A DNA stretch of 64,000 nucleotides from Polaribacter ponticola (GCF_026191475.2 NZ_JAOSLC020000003.1:62001-126000); one strand, 5' to 3'. Counted from the stretch's first letter, positions 26,239 through 36,297 are shown. A program made the numbers and translations. Notes: generated by a model from the sequence alone, not told the origin.

Positions 26239-27702
26239 TTATTGATGGTTCATTTCTATGAAAACGGGAACAACTTTTGAAGACAAATTTTTCGAAGATG
26301 CATTAAATGCAATTTTATCCTTACTAAAAGTAATATCAGACCCTTTAAACATTTTATAAGATAAAGCTTTCTTTATTCTAGATACAAAATCTCCAGAACT
26401 ATATTTAGCTTTACTAACTATATTATTTATGTTTAATTTTTCTTTGCTATATAACACACAAAGTATATCTCTACCAGGTTTATTGTCAAACTCTATAAAA
26501 TAGTCTTCATTTGGTAATGCTATTTCGCTATTGGTGTAATTAAAGAAATCGCTATAACTACCAAAAGGATATAATTTATTAACAGATTTGTCTGAAGATC
26601 CGTAACCAATTAAGTATACATAGCCCCGCTGCTTACTTTTTAAATAAATTCTAAACTGAGTGCCAGAAGTATATGCTTTATTTACTTTATAAGTAGTTTT
26701 TGTAGCTTTTACAATATTAAAATTTCTTGTGGCTCCTTCTGCTAAACTTATTGGCATATTAGAGCCAGAGCTTAATTTTAATGTCATTTCTCCTCCTAAT
26801 TTATTTCCTGTAACATAATTGGTGTTTGGAGAAGGATTTGGGTTATTTAATTGATCTACTATTACATAATTTTCTTTTGCTTGTTCTTTGTAGTCTTCAT
26901 ATTTTATCCAAAAGAAACCTTTATTTCCCCACCAAGAACCCCAAGAGTTCATAATTTCAAAAGCACCTCCATATTTATTATCATCATACCCAACAACAAC
27001 TAATGCATGCCCTTTTGCTCCATAATTTTTTTTATACACATATGTATTTGGATGAAACGAAATGTTATTATAACCAAGTAAACCAAAAAGAACAGGGTGA
27101 TTTTTAGATAATGCTTTTTTAACATTATTTACTAAGTTTGCGTTATATCCTTTATCATTTAACTTTTCAAAATGACTTATTTTATGTTTAGAAGCTTTGG
27201 TAAAAAGGTAATTTGTTGGTTTTGTTGTACAATTATTTACATTATATGGGAAATCTGTATTTTTAACTACTCCATATTTTTTTAAAACTAAAGCTGCATT
27301 TGTTAAACTAGATCCTCTTTCGCATTTAGTATCTAAAGTATTGTCGGTTTTTCTAGGGCTTTTAATCGAATTGTAAATAAAAGCAGGAGAAAAAGTATTT
27401 GCATTTATTTTAGTAATATTATTTTTCCACCCATTTTTTACTGCATTAGATATTGTTCTTGCTCCATGTGCACTTGCCCAACCTACACAAGAAGATTGAT
27501 TTCCTTGACTTTTTGGAGTAGGGCAATAGGCTTTTAAACTATATGAGCTTGGTAGTGTGTTAAAACTTCTACTAACTAGTGGTACAATGGTTGGAATACT
27601 ATTATATTCTTCATCGCTAGAGGCTTCTAATCCTGTAGGAAATTGGGAATACGCTATTGTTGATGTAAAAACAATAAAACATAAAATTAGCAGTTTTTTC
27701 AT
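26239..27702 (-). CDS. Papain-like C1 cysteine peptidase with DUF4384-like domain, secreted
   Basis: About 487 residues from the ATG at 27702; a longer start at 27729 is less likely because the signal peptide begins MKKLLILCF. Catalytic residues in this numbering: Cys72 (in NQSSCVGWA), His232 (GHALVVVGYDD) and Asn252 (NSWGSWWG), the C1A triad. Residues about 300-485 fit a DUF4384-like domain (FRIYLKSKQRGYVYLIGYG). DUF4384 often pairs with caspase-like proteins in Bacteroidetes. First gene of the operon with the caspase-like protein, sigma and anti-sigma genes. Confidence 0.85.
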   Translation of the reverse strand: MKKLLILCFIVFTSTIAYSQFPTGLEASSDEEYNSIPTIVPLVSRSFNTLPSSYSLKAYCPTPKSQGNQSSCVGWASAHGARTISNAVKNGWKNNITKINANTFSPAFIYNSIKSPRKTDNTLDTKCERGSSLTNAALVLKKYGVVKNTDFPYNVNNCTTKPTNYLFTKASKHKISHFEKLNDKGYNANLVNNVKKALSKNHPVLFGLLGYNNISFHPNTYVYKKNYGAKGHALVVVGYDDNKYGGAFEIMNSWGSWWGNKGFFWIKYEDYKEQAKENYVIVDQLNNPNPSPNTNYVTGNKLGGEMTLKLSSGSNMPISLAEGATRNFNIVKATKTTYKVNKAYTSGTQFRIYLKSKQRGYVYLIGYGSSDKSVNKLYPFGSYSDFFNYTNSEIALPNEDYFIEFDNKPGRDILCVLYSKEKLNINNIVSKAKYSSGDFVSRIKKALSYKMFKGSDITFSKDKIAFNASSKNLSSKVVPVFIEMNHQ

Positions 27703-27747
27703 TTTGAGTTTTTTAATGTTACAAAACAAAATTCTAAATTTTACCTC

Positions 27748-27777
27748 AAAAAAAAATACGTCATTTGACGTATTTTT
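27748..27777 (-). terminator. Rho-independent terminator
   Basis: Perfect stem AAAAATACGTCA / TGACGTATTTTT with a 2-nt loop, followed on the minus strand by a run of nine T. It separates the module remnant (27802) from the peptidase operon. Confidence 0.7.
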
Positions 27778-27801
27778 AAGCTTTTAAAATTGTAATTGGT
27801 T

Positions 27802-28190
27802 TTAATCTAGGTATTTAATTCTTAAATAATCGATTGCAATTTCTTGATCATTAAAAATTGAAAAGCCAATTTCATTACCGTAAAAAGGTAAAAAATCCAT
27901 TTTATAAACAAAAGAACCATTAATATAAAACTTAAAAAAGCCATCTTGTTTTTTAACTTTTATAATGTTAGATTTCATGCTACCTTTTTTTATTAAATGA
28001 GATTCTGTCCATTTTTTTACGAGTTGTTCTTTACTATTAATTGTTTTCGCAATTTTATAACTACCACTAGCAGATAGATAAAAGCGAAAGCTATTGTTAT
28101 CGCTTTGGCCAAATATTAAGCCATACCCATAATTTAAAACTCCAGAAATTTTAAGAATTTTATATAATATTCGTTTTTTGGAAAATAAAT
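27802..28190 (-). pseudogene. Remnant of a jelly-roll module like those in the caspase protein
   Basis: In one frame up to the stop at 27802-27804 the translation matches the caspase-protein modules: GYGLIFGQSDNNSF, then KKWTES, FKFYINGSF, and IAIDYLRIKYLD. There is no start codon and the frame is closed upstream near 28190. It is therefore the 3' relic of a related gene or of a longer ancestor, probably left by a duplication or deletion. Confidence 0.7.
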
Positions 28191-28271
28191 ATTATTTCTT
28201 TGTATTTTGTTAGAAACAAGTATTTTAGATGTTTTTTAAAATAGTTTAAAAAGAGGAAAGAGGTTTTATAA

Positions 28272-29351
28272 TTACAACCTAATTATTTTTTGAACATTAT
28301 TTTTAACTAAATAATTTTTAATTATGTTTTTAGAAGCATCTTTATTCTCGATAGGAGTTAAAACAGTTTTTAGAACATTTATATTGTTCTCTTGCAATGC
28401 TAAATTAGTGTAACCGTAACCGAAAACTACATTGTTTTCAATTAATATAACAGCATTTTCTTCAATTTCTCTTCCTTTATTAACTATAATAAAATTATCA
28501 TTATTAAAATTATCTTCTAATATTTTAAATTTCTTTTTAAAGTTATATTTAGGAGCTAAATGTTCTAATTCTAAATAATATTTTAATCTTGTAAAAAGCT
28601 CATTACCTGTTTTATCAAAAGAAACTGAATCTGCTCTATCTTGAACTTTTACAGCTCTTTTAGTTATTTTTAAAAATAATCTATTAATCTCAGATTTAAT
28701 ATTATTTCCTTTCCCTATATAAATAACTTTTCCATCAGCATTATGAATATAGAAAACACCTAAAGTAGCAGGTATATTATCAATTAAAGATTTCAATTTT
28801 TCTTTTTTTAATCTTTTATCAAAATATTTTACAGCATTTTGAACGATCGTTTTTTCAATATCTTTTTCTAATAATAATTTAAATAATTGTACAGTTGCTA
28901 ATGCATCGCCATTTGCTCTATGTCTATCTGTAATTGGAATTCCTAAAGATTTAGTAAGTTTACCTAAACTATATGAAGGTTGATCTAATATGAGTTGTTT
29001 ACTTAACTCTACTGTACAAAGTGTATTTCTGCAATAATCGAAACCTAAACGATCAAATTCTGTTCTTAAAATTCGATAATCGAAACTAGAATTATGAGCT
29101 ACTATAATACAGTCTTTAGTAATTTCTACTATTCGTTTGGCTACTTCATAAAACTTAGGAGCATTTCTAAGCATTTTATTGTTAATGCCCGTAAGTCTTA
29201 CAACAAATTCTTGAATAGGTTTTTCTGGATTTACTAAAGAAATAAATTGGTCTACAACTTCATGTCCATTAAATTTATAAATGGCAATTTCGGTAATTCC
29301 TTCTTCGTTAAACTTTCCTCCTGTAGTTTCTATGTCTAAAATAGCGTACAA
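28272..29351 (-). CDS. DEDDh exonuclease with GIY-YIG-like domain
   Basis: 359 residues. The DnaQ-type exonuclease covers about residues 1-165: DIET at 6-9, the AHNSSFD block, and the HRANGDA block with the catalytic His and Asp. A GIY-YIG nuclease-like segment follows at about 197-275 (LGVFYIHNADGKVIYIGKG). This combination occurs in Bacteroidetes proteins related to DNA polymerase III epsilon and UvrC/Cho. Likely acts in DNA repair. Confidence 0.85.
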   Translation of the reverse strand: MYAILDIETTGGKFNEEGITEIAIYKFNGHEVVDQFISLVNPEKPIQEFVVRLTGINNKMLRNAPKFYEVAKRIVEITKDCIIVAHNSSFDYRILRTEFDRLGFDYCRNTLCTVELSKQLILDQPSYSLGKLTKSLGIPITDRHRANGDALATVQLFKLLLEKDIEKTIVQNAVKYFDKRLKKEKLKSLIDNIPATLGVFYIHNADGKVIYIGKGNNIKSEINRLFLKITKRAVKVQDRADSVSFDKTGNELFTRLKYYLELEHLAPKYNFKKKFKILEDNFNNDNFIIVNKGREIEENAVILIENNVVFGYGYTNLALQENNINVLKTVLTPIENKDASKNIIKNYLVKNNVQKIIRL

Positions 29352-29375
29352 TTCCCTTTTTCTTTTTTGATAAAA

Positions 29376-30020
29376 TTACTGATTATAATTACGGTGACCA
29401 AATATAGAGCTACCAACTCTAATCATAGTGCTCCCATTTTCAATAGCTAATTTATAATCTCCACTCATTCCCATTGATAAAGTTTGCAGTTTATGCAAAT
29501 CAAAAAAAGTTTTAAGTGATAAAAATTCATCTTTTAATTGCTCCTCATTATCTGTAAAAGTAGCCATTCCCATTAATCCAATAATATTAATGTTTTGTAA
29601 TTCAGCTGTTTCTTTTGATGTTAAAATGTTTTCAATCTCATTAAAAGTAAAACCAAACTTAGTTTCTTCTTTAGCAATTTTTGCTTGCAATAAACAATTT
29701 ATAACTCTATTGTGTTTTTTAGCTTGCTTATTAATTTCTTTTAACGTTTTAAACTTATCTACTCCATGAATTAAATTAACAAAATGAGCCATATACTTAA
29801 CTTTATTGCTTTGTAAATGCCCAATCATATGCCATTCGATGTCTTTTGGTAAAGCATCATATTTATCAACCATTTCTTGAATTTTATTTTCCCCAAAAAT
29901 ACGCTGACCAGCACTATAAGCTTCTTTAATATCTGAAATAGGTTTCGTTTTAGAAACAGCAACCAAAGTTACATGCTCTGGTAAAGTAGATTTAATATGT
30001 TGTAAGTTTTTAGAAATCAT
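29376..30020 (-). CDS. YggS family pyridoxal-phosphate homeostasis protein
   Basis: 214 residues, a normal length for YggS/PLPBP. VAVSKTKP near residue 20 carries the PLP lysine, and GENKIQEM, WHMIGHLQSNK and LSMGMSGDYKLAI follow. It binds PLP without known catalysis and balances vitamin B6 and amino-acid pools. First gene downstream of the DUF1015 gene (24 bp apart) in the serC cluster. Confidence 0.95.
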   Translation of the reverse strand: MISKNLQHIKSTLPEHVTLVAVSKTKPISDIKEAYSAGQRIFGENKIQEMVDKYDALPKDIEWHMIGHLQSNKVKYMAHFVNLIHGVDKFKTLKEINKQAKKHNRVINCLLQAKIAKEETKFGFTFNEIENILTSKETAELQNINIIGLMGMATFTDNEEQLKDEFLSLKTFFDLHKLQTLSMGMSGDYKLAIENGSTMIRVGSSIFGHRNYNQ

Positions 30021-30044
30021 AATGTTTGTGAGTACTAGATTTAA

Positions 30045-31283
30045 TTAGAATTCATAAATTGTTAAAGCACTTCTTAATTTTGGTTCTATATAAGTTGTTT
30101 TTGGAGGCATCATTAAGCCTGCATCAACAATACCTTTTAGTTCTTTAATGGTAGTTGGTAGCATACCAAAAGAAACTTTATAATCACCAGTATCAACCTT
30201 CGTTTTTAACTCTAAACTATCCGTTTTATTCTGTGAATACAATATTTTAGAAGCATTTCTAATATCTTCTATTCCTAAAATAGGTTTTAATACAGTTTGA
30301 TATAGGATTTCTGCATCTAATTTACTTAAAGAATCTGTAAATTTATATATAGATTTTCGTAAATACAATGCATAAAAATCACCATTTAAATACATACAAA
30401 AATGATGTTTTTCTTTAGGTTTATAAAGCTCTTGGCCTCTTTTTTCTATTCTAAAAAATGTATCTAATTCAATAAGAAATTCATCTGCAGTAAAACCGTT
30501 TAAATCTTTTATAAATCTATTAAACTCATAAATACTTAATTGACTCTCTGGTAATAAATAGCTCATAAAAAAATTATAGTCTTCATTTCCCGTATGATTT
30601 TCGTTTTCTTTTGCTAAGTTTTGAGCTAACAAACAAGATGAAGTAGATCTATGATGGCCGTCTGCAATATATAATGTGTCTATTTTCTTAAAAGCCTCTA
30701 TAATTTGTTCAATATCTTCTTTTTGATCTACAACCCAAAGTAAATGTAAATCTTTGTCTGTAGTAGAAAATTCGTATTCTGGTCTTTGCTTTTTATATTT
30801 TTCTATAATGGTTTTAATTACATCATTATCTGGATACGTTAGTAAAACAGGTTCTGCATTAAAACCAGTATTTTTAAGATAATTTTCAAATAATAGTTCT
30901 CTTTCCTTAAGTGTTCCTTCATGCTTTTTTATTACGTTTTTATGATAGTCTTCTACAGAAGTAGCAGTTATAATTCCGCAAAAAGAATTTGTTGCTGTAG
31001 TTTTCTTATAAATATAAAAAGCAGGAGATTTATCTTGTTTAAAAATTTTATCTTCTTTAAATTCTAAATAACGATTATGAACCAATTTAAACCTTAAATC
31101 GCCACTAACATCTTGCTTATGGTATTTATAGCCAGGATTAATAACATGTAAAAATGTAAATGGATTAAATGCTAATTTAGAATGTAGCATTTCTGGAGTA
31201 TAAATTTCGTAAGATTTAGAAGAAACCAAAGCAGCTTTGTCTCTACTAGGTCTTACAGCTTTAAAAGGTTTTACAATGGCCAT
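30045..31283 (-). CDS. DUF1015 domain protein
   Basis: 412 residues, full length. The DUF1015 hallmark YIADGHHRSTSS is at about residues 198-209, and the N-terminal KPFKAVRPS motif is present. The family is a HPr-Ser-like/kinase-related group of uncertain reaction, consistently beside serA and serC in Bacteroidetes, which suggests a serine-related role. Confidence 0.9.
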   Translation of the reverse strand: MAIVKPFKAVRPSRDKAALVSSKSYEIYTPEMLHSKLAFNPFTFLHVINPGYKYHKQDVSGDLRFKLVHNRYLEFKEDKIFKQDKSPAFYIYKKTTATNSFCGIITATSVEDYHKNVIKKHEGTLKERELLFENYLKNTGFNAEPVLLTYPDNDVIKTIIEKYKKQRPEYEFSTTDKDLHLLWVVDQKEDIEQIIEAFKKIDTLYIADGHHRSTSSCLLAQNLAKENENHTGNEDYNFFMSYLLPESQLSIYEFNRFIKDLNGFTADEFLIELDTFFRIEKRGQELYKPKEKHHFCMYLNGDFYALYLRKSIYKFTDSLSKLDAEILYQTVLKPILGIEDIRNASKILYSQNKTDSLELKTKVDTGDYKVSFGMLPTTIKELKGIVDAGLMMPPKTTYIEPKLRSALTIYEF

Positions 31284-31323
31284 ATATAAATTTGAATAAT
31301 TCTTAGTTTTTCACTAAAAATTG

Positions 31324-32274
31324 TTATCCTAATAAGTTAATTATTTGTGTTGCTAGTTCCGTACCAATTCTATCTTTCGATTCTTGTGTTTCTCCACCAA
31401 TATGAGGAGTTAAAGAAATTTCTGGATTCATTAAAAGTTGAACAGCAGGTGCAGGTTCTGTTTCATAAACATCTAACCCAGCATATTGTATTTTACCACT
31501 TTCTATACCTTTTACTAAATCTACTTCGTGTAAAACACCACCTTTAGAAGCATTAACAATTCCTACACCATCTTTCATTTTTTCTATTTCTGTTGATGAT
31601 ATAAGGTAATCATCTTGTTCAGAAACGTTTAAAGAAATAAAGTCAGCTTCTTTTAATAATTCGTCTTGAGAAACTGTATCTATATGAATTGTTACTTTTT
31701 GACCATTAAAAAACTCTAAAACAATAGGAGCAGACTCAATAATAGAATCTGTTGCAACAACTTTCATCCCTAATCCTAAACCTATTTTAGCTACTTGTTG
31801 GCCTACTTTTCCAAAACCAATAATACCTAATGTTTTACCTCGTAACTCTACACCTTGAGCGTAGGCTTTATTTAAATCTTTAAAACGCGTATCGCCCTCT
31901 AAAGGCATTTCTCTGTTAGAAGAATGTAAAAAACGAACCATACCAAATAAGTGTGCAAAAACTAATTCTGCAACAGAACTAGAAGAAGCATTAGGTGCGT
32001 TAATTACGTGTAAGCCATTATCTTCAGCATAGTCAACATCTATATTTTCTAAATCTTTACCTCCAGATGCAATAAGTTTTAAACTTGGGCAAGCTTCAAT
32101 TAATTCTTGTCTTACTTGTGTAGAGTTCATAACTAAAATTGCATCAATATTATTTTCATTGATGTAATTTTCTAACTGACTTTGAGCAACTTTTACATTT
32201 ATTACTTCAAAGTCTCCTTTTTCTAAAGCATCTATTCCGCTTTGAGAAAGTCCGTCATTTGCTAATATTTTCAT
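31324..32274 (-). CDS. serA: D-3-phosphoglycerate dehydrogenase
   Basis: 316 residues, the short SerA form without an ACT domain. The NAD-binding Rossmann motif GIIGFGKVGQQVA is at about residues 150-162. The catalytic Arg region lies near NASKGGVL, the Glu near DVYETEP, and the His in LTPHIGG. It oxidises 3-phosphoglycerate in the first step of serine synthesis, next to serC. Confidence 0.9.
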   Translation of the reverse strand: MKILANDGLSQSGIDALEKGDFEVINVKVAQSQLENYINENNIDAILVMNSTQVRQELIEACPSLKLIASGGKDLENIDVDYAEDNGLHVINAPNASSSSVAELVFAHLFGMVRFLHSSNREMPLEGDTRFKDLNKAYAQGVELRGKTLGIIGFGKVGQQVAKIGLGLGMKVVATDSIIESAPIVLEFFNGQKVTIHIDTVSQDELLKEADFISLNVSEQDDYLISSTEIEKMKDGVGIVNASKGGVLHEVDLVKGIESGKIQYAGLDVYETEPAPAVQLLMNPEISLTPHIGGETQESKDRIGTELATQIINLLG

Positions 32275-32284
32275 TATTCTATTT

Positions 32285-32354
32285 TAAGTCATTGCGAGAA
32301 TTGAAATGACGAGGCAATCTTATTGTTAAGATTCCTTCATTTCATTCGGAATGA
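32285..32354. repeat. Palindromic intergenic repeat between serC and serA
   Basis: About 70 bp containing AGTCATTGCGAG near the left and CGGAATGACG at the right, with an inner AATGACGAGG copy. This is the interspersed TCATTGCGAG/GAATGAC-type element common between Bacteroidetes genes. It can form a hairpin in the serC-serA transcript. Confidence 0.55.
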
Positions 32355-32364
32355 CGATTTGTAT

Positions 32365-33432
32365 TTATTTTTGAATTCTTTCTAATTCTTGCATTACATC
32401 AACCAATACTTGTACGCTATGTAAAGGCAATGCATTGTACATACTTGCTCTATATCCGCCAACACTTCTATGCCCATTTAAACCATTTATGCCAGCTTCT
32501 TGCCACAAATTATCAAAAGTTTCTTTCAATGTATCGTCTATCAAATTAAAAGTAACATTCATATTACTTCTATCTTCTTTTGCTGCAAATCCTTTAAAAA
32601 GTGGATTTCTATCAATTTCTGAATATAATAAAGCTGCTTTCTTGTTATTTACTTTTTCGATAAACGGAATTCCGCCTAAATTTTTTAACCATTCCAAAGT
32701 TAACATAGAAGTATAAACTGCAAAAACAGAAGGTGTATTAAACATGCTATCTTTATCTAAATGAACTTGGTAATTTAACATAGACGGAATCTGTCTTTCT
32801 ACCTTACCTAATATATCTTCTTTAATAATAACCAATGTTGTTCCTGCTGGCCCCATGTTTTTTTGAGCTCCGGCATAAATTAAATCGAATTTTGAAAAGT
32901 CTAATTGACGCGAAAAAATATCTGAACTCATATCACAAACGTTAACTCCTTTAAATTCAGGAAAGTCTTTTATTTGTGTTCCGTAAATAGTATTATTACT
33001 TGTTGTGTGAAAGTAATCTACATCCTTTGAAATTGAAAATTCTTTAGGAATGTAAGAGAAGTTTTTGTCTTTAGACGTTGCAACTTCTACAACTTCTCCA
33101 AACATTTTTGCTTCTTTAATTGCTTTGTCAGACCAAGTTCCTGTATTTAAATATGCAGCTTTTTTATTTAATAAGTTATAAGTAACCATTAAAAACTGCA
33201 TACTCGCGCCACCTTGTAAAAACAAAGCTTTATATCCTTTATTCTCTAATTCTAAAAGTTCTAAAGCTAAAGAACGTGCTTTTTCAATAACATTTACAAA
33301 AGATTCACTTCTGTGAGATATTTCTATCAATGATAAATTATCATCATTAAAATTTAAAATGGCTTCAGATGCTTTTTTAAGTACTTCTTGTGGTAAAATA
33401 CAAGGGCCTGCACTAAAATTATGTTTTTTCAT
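32365..33432 (-). CDS. serC: Phosphoserine aminotransferase
   Basis: 355 residues, full length. The PLP-lysine block is IYAGAQKNMGPAG, and the N-terminal HNFSAGPCILPQEVL and C-terminal GLNGHRSVGGYRASMYNA are typical. It converts 3-phosphohydroxypyruvate to phosphoserine and also serves in pyridoxine synthesis. Upstream of serA in one leftward unit. Confidence 0.95.
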   Translation of the reverse strand: MKKHNFSAGPCILPQEVLKKASEAILNFNDDNLSLIEISHRSESFVNVIEKARSLALELLELENKGYKALFLQGGASMQFLMVTYNLLNKKAAYLNTGTWSDKAIKEAKMFGEVVEVATSKDKNFSYIPKEFSISKDVDYFHTTSNNTIYGTQIKDFPEFKGVNVCDMSSDIFSRQLDFSKFDLIYAGAQKNMGPAGTTLVIIKEDILGKVERQIPSMLNYQVHLDKDSMFNTPSVFAVYTSMLTLEWLKNLGGIPFIEKVNNKKAALLYSEIDRNPLFKGFAAKEDRSNMNVTFNLIDDTLKETFDNLWQEAGINGLNGHRSVGGYRASMYNALPLHSVQVLVDVMQELERIQK

Positions 33433-33506
33433 TTTTTTGTTTTCTTTTGAACTTCAAAGTTTCAGGTTTTTACCATCAACTAAAAACTATCAACCAATAA
33501 CCATAT

Positions 33507-34568
33507 TTATATATTTGATAAAAATTCTAACGTATTTACGCCATCTGCGTAATCTGTTAACTGCGGATTTTGTGTTTGTCCAAATGCAACTTCAGTTTCT
33601 AAAAAATCTTTAGCTACTATACATTGAATTTTTTCTTTATCTTGATGTAATTTTATTTTTAAATCGGCTTCATTATCGTAATACTCATAAAAAATCGTTG
33701 CAATAGGCGAGGAGTAGCTTTCGTCTTCCTTTATCATAAGAAATCCATTTTCTAATAAATCGAACTCACTCATTAAGTACACAGCCTTATTATAGTCGTA
33801 ATTATTAGCGTACTTAGCATTATTTATAAAATCTTTTTTGCTATACATTCCATTAAAAAAAGCATCAAAATTAAACCCTTTTGGTACATATAACTTAGAA
33901 ACACTTCTACAGCCTAAACCAAAATACTGAAAAACATCATCAGATAATTTTGCAAAGTCTTCATCTGTTTCTTTACCAGTAATTACAGCAACAGAATTTC
34001 TACTTTTTCTAATAATATTAGGTTTATTTTTAAAGTAATATTCAAAATAACGAGCAGTATTAGAGCTTCCTGTAGCAATGACTGCGTCGAAATTATCTAA
34101 TTTTTCTTCTGTAAAAAGAATTTTACCTTTAAAACCTTCTTCTACATACTCTAAATATTTAGTTAAAAATGGTAATAAATGTTTATCATTAGAAGATTGC
34201 TTTACTAATACAGAATGGCCAGAGATTAACACAGATAAAAAATCATGAAAACCTACTAAAGGTATGTTTCCTGCCATAATTATGGCTACATTTTTAGGTG
34301 ATTCGTTTTTTAAAGTAATGCTTTCTGTAAAGTTTGTTAAGTTCTTTTTGTTTAGGGATTTACTCCAATTATTTAATGTAAATAATATATTGTCTTTTGT
34401 AAACCAAGAATTGTTTTCTTGAGCTACTTTAATTTGATGAACGAAACCGTCAAAAAAGATTTCATTATGCTCAATATTATCTTTTTTTGTTACATTATCT
34501 ACAGAAAACTGACTTAAAAAGTCCCCTAATTTTGCGAATGCAGTAATTCTATTTTGAATACTAATCAT
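33507..34568 (-). CDS. Acyl-CoA reductase (LuxC-like)
   Basis: 353 residues. The sequence fits the Bacteroidetes LuxC-like acyl-CoA reductase family of the aldehyde dehydrogenase fold: a substrate/cofactor segment (IIMAGNIPLVGFHDFLSVL), VIATGSSNTARYFEYYF, and the catalytic Cys in YFGLGCRSVSKL. Divergent from the ferredoxin gene, with a 70-bp shared promoter region. The natural substrate is unknown. Confidence 0.85.
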   Translation of the reverse strand: MISIQNRITAFAKLGDFLSQFSVDNVTKKDNIEHNEIFFDGFVHQIKVAQENNSWFTKDNILFTLNNWSKSLNKKNLTNFTESITLKNESPKNVAIIMAGNIPLVGFHDFLSVLISGHSVLVKQSSNDKHLLPFLTKYLEYVEEGFKGKILFTEEKLDNFDAVIATGSSNTARYFEYYFKNKPNIIRKSRNSVAVITGKETDEDFAKLSDDVFQYFGLGCRSVSKLYVPKGFNFDAFFNGMYSKKDFINNAKYANNYDYNKAVYLMSEFDLLENGFLMIKEDESYSSPIATIFYEYYDNEADLKIKLHQDKEKIQCIVAKDFLETEVAFGQTQNPQLTDYADGVNTLEFLSNI

Positions 34569-34572
34569 TTAT

Positions 34573-34604
34573 TTTGGTTGTCTATGATTTTGGCTTTATT
34601 TTTG
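34573..34604 (+). promoter_or_regulatory. Bacteroidetes promoter of the ferredoxin gene
   Basis: TTTG (34573-34576), 20 bp, then TATTTTTG (34597-34604): an exact match to the -33/-7 consensus, about 34 bp before the ATG. Confidence 0.75.
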
Positions 34605-34638
34605 CAACTACAAAGGTACAAAAACAGAAGAGAAAATT

Positions 34639-34989
34639 ATGGCAATTATTATAACAGATGAATGTATAAATTGTGGGGCATGCGAACCAGAATGTCCTAA
34701 CACTGCAATTTATGAAGGAGCAGATGATTGGAAGTATGCTGATGGTACAGATTTAAATGGTGATGTAGTTTTACCAGGAGGAAAAGCTGTAAATGCAGAT
34801 GAAGATCAAGAACCTGTTTCCGATGAGATATATTACATCGTACCAGATAAATGTACAGAATGTAAAGGTTTTCATGATGAGCCACAATGTGCTGCAGTTT
34901 GCCCTGTAGATTGTTGTGTGCCAGATGAAGATGTTGTAGAAACTGATGAGTTTTTATTAGAAAAACAAAGTTTTATGCATAACGAATAG
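34639..34989 (+). CDS. 4Fe-4S dicluster ferredoxin
   Basis: 116 residues. Two clusters are shown by [12 protein letters not shown] (residues 9-20), a later CTEC, and [10 protein letters not shown], with the insertion (about 30-60) seen in Bacteroidetes ferredoxins of the Azotobacter FdI-like group. Electron carrier; the partner is unknown. Ends in a strong terminator. Confidence 0.95.
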   Translation: MAIIITDECINCGACEPECPNTAIYEGADDWKYADGTDLNGDVVLPGGKAVNADEDQEPVSDEIYYIVPDKCTECKGFHDEPQCAAVCPVDCCVPDEDVVETDEFLLEKQSFMHNE

Positions 34990-35041
34990 TTTAAAGACTT
35001 TTTTTGAAACAAGAAACATGATTTTTTTGAATCATGTGCAT

Positions 35042-35072
35042 AAAAAATTCCGAAGTAAATTCGGAATTTTTT
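35042..35072 (+). terminator. Rho-independent terminator of the ferredoxin gene
   Basis: Stem AAAAAATTCCGAA / TTCGGAATTTTTT with loop GTAAA, ending in a T run, 50 bp after the stop codon. Confidence 0.8.
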
Positions 35073-35152
35073 ATGTTTAAAACATCTATATTTGCAACGC
35101 AAAAATCAAGTTTTGGTTTTTGTATCTATTTTATCAAAACATCTAAAGAATA

Positions 35153-36244
35153 ATGAAAGCTGGAATTGTAGGATTACCAAACGTAGGAAAATCAACTTTA
35201 TTTAATTGTTTATCTAATGCAAAAGCACAAAGTGCAAACTTTCCTTTTTGTACCATTGAACCTAATTTAGGTGTTGTAAACGTACCAGATACACGTTTAG
35301 AAAAATTAGAAGAATTGGTAAACCCAGAAAGAGTTTTACCAGCTACAGTAGAAATAGTAGATATAGCTGGTTTGGTTAAAGGAGCAAGTAAAGGAGAAGG
35401 TTTAGGAAATCAGTTTTTAGCAAATATTAGAGAAACAGATGCCCTTTTACATGTTGTACGTTGTTTTGATAACGATAATATTATTCATGTTGATAGTTCT
35501 GTAGATCCTGTTAGAGATAAAGAAACTATTGACATTGAATTACAATTAAAAGATTTAGAAGCAGTAGAAAAACGTTTAGAGCGTGTAAAAAGAACTGCAA
35601 AAACGGGTAATAAAGAAGCGCAAGCAGAATTAATAGTTTTGTTAAAAATAGAAGAAACTTTATTAAAAGGAATTTCTGTAAGAGCAATATCGTTTTCTGA
35701 AAAAGAAATGGAATTTGTGCAACCTTTACAGTTTATAACTTTAAAACCTGTATTATACGTTTGTAATGTAGATGAAGGTTCTGCAGTTTCTGGAAATGCT
35801 TATGTAGAAAAAGTTAGAGAAGCTGTAAAAGACGAAAATGCTGAAGTAATTATTTTAGCTGTTGGTACAGAAGCAGATATTACAGAATTAGATGATTATG
35901 AAGAAAGACAAATGTTTTTAGCAGATATTGGCTTAGAAGAAGCAGGTGTGTCTAGATTAGTGCGTTCTGCGTATAAATTATTAAACTTACAAACTTATTT
36001 TACAGCAGGTGTAAAAGAAGTAAGAGCTTGGACTATTCCTATTGGTTCTACAGCGCCGCAAGCTGCAGGTGTTATTCATACAGATTTTGAAAAAGGTTTT
36101 ATTAGAGCAGAAACGATAGCATATGAAGATTATGTAACTTTTGGTTCTGAGGCTAAGGTAAAAGAAGCTGGTAAAATGAGAGTAGAAGGTAAAGAATACG
36201 TTGTTAAAGATGGCGATGTAATGCACTTTCGTTTTAACGTGTAA
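35153..36244 (+). CDS. ychF: Redox-regulated ATPase YchF (Obg-like)
   Basis: 363 residues, full length. G1 motif GLPNVGKST at residues 6-14, G3 [16 protein letters not shown], and a G4 that is non-canonical as usual for this ATP-preferring family. A C-terminal TGS domain covers about 280-363 ([13 protein letters not shown]). A TATATTTG -7 box at 35087-35094 is a candidate promoter. Binds ribosomes and affects translation and stress response. Confidence 0.95.
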   Translation: MKAGIVGLPNVGKSTLFNCLSNAKAQSANFPFCTIEPNLGVVNVPDTRLEKLEELVNPERVLPATVEIVDIAGLVKGASKGEGLGNQFLANIRETDALLHVVRCFDNDNIIHVDSSVDPVRDKETIDIELQLKDLEAVEKRLERVKRTAKTGNKEAQAELIVLLKIEETLLKGISVRAISFSEKEMEFVQPLQFITLKPVLYVCNVDEGSAVSGNAYVEKVREAVKDENAEVIILAVGTEADITELDDYEERQMFLADIGLEEAGVSRLVRSAYKLLNLQTYFTAGVKEVRAWTIPIGSTAPQAAGVIHTDFEKGFIRAETIAYEDYVTFGSEAKVKEAGKMRVEGKEYVVKDGDVMHFRFNV

Positions 36245-36266
36245 TTTTTTAGACGATATATAAGTA

Positions 36267-36297
36267 AATCCCAATGAGAAATCATTGGGATTTTTTT
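36267..36297 (+). terminator. Rho-independent terminator of ychF
   Basis: Stem AATCCCAATGA / TCATTGGGATT with loop GAAA and a run of seven T. Confidence 0.85.

Noticed and set aside
34697..35102. Minus-strand ORFs opposite the ferredoxin gene
   Set aside because: Antisense shadows of a well-conserved ferredoxin; they also cross its terminator.
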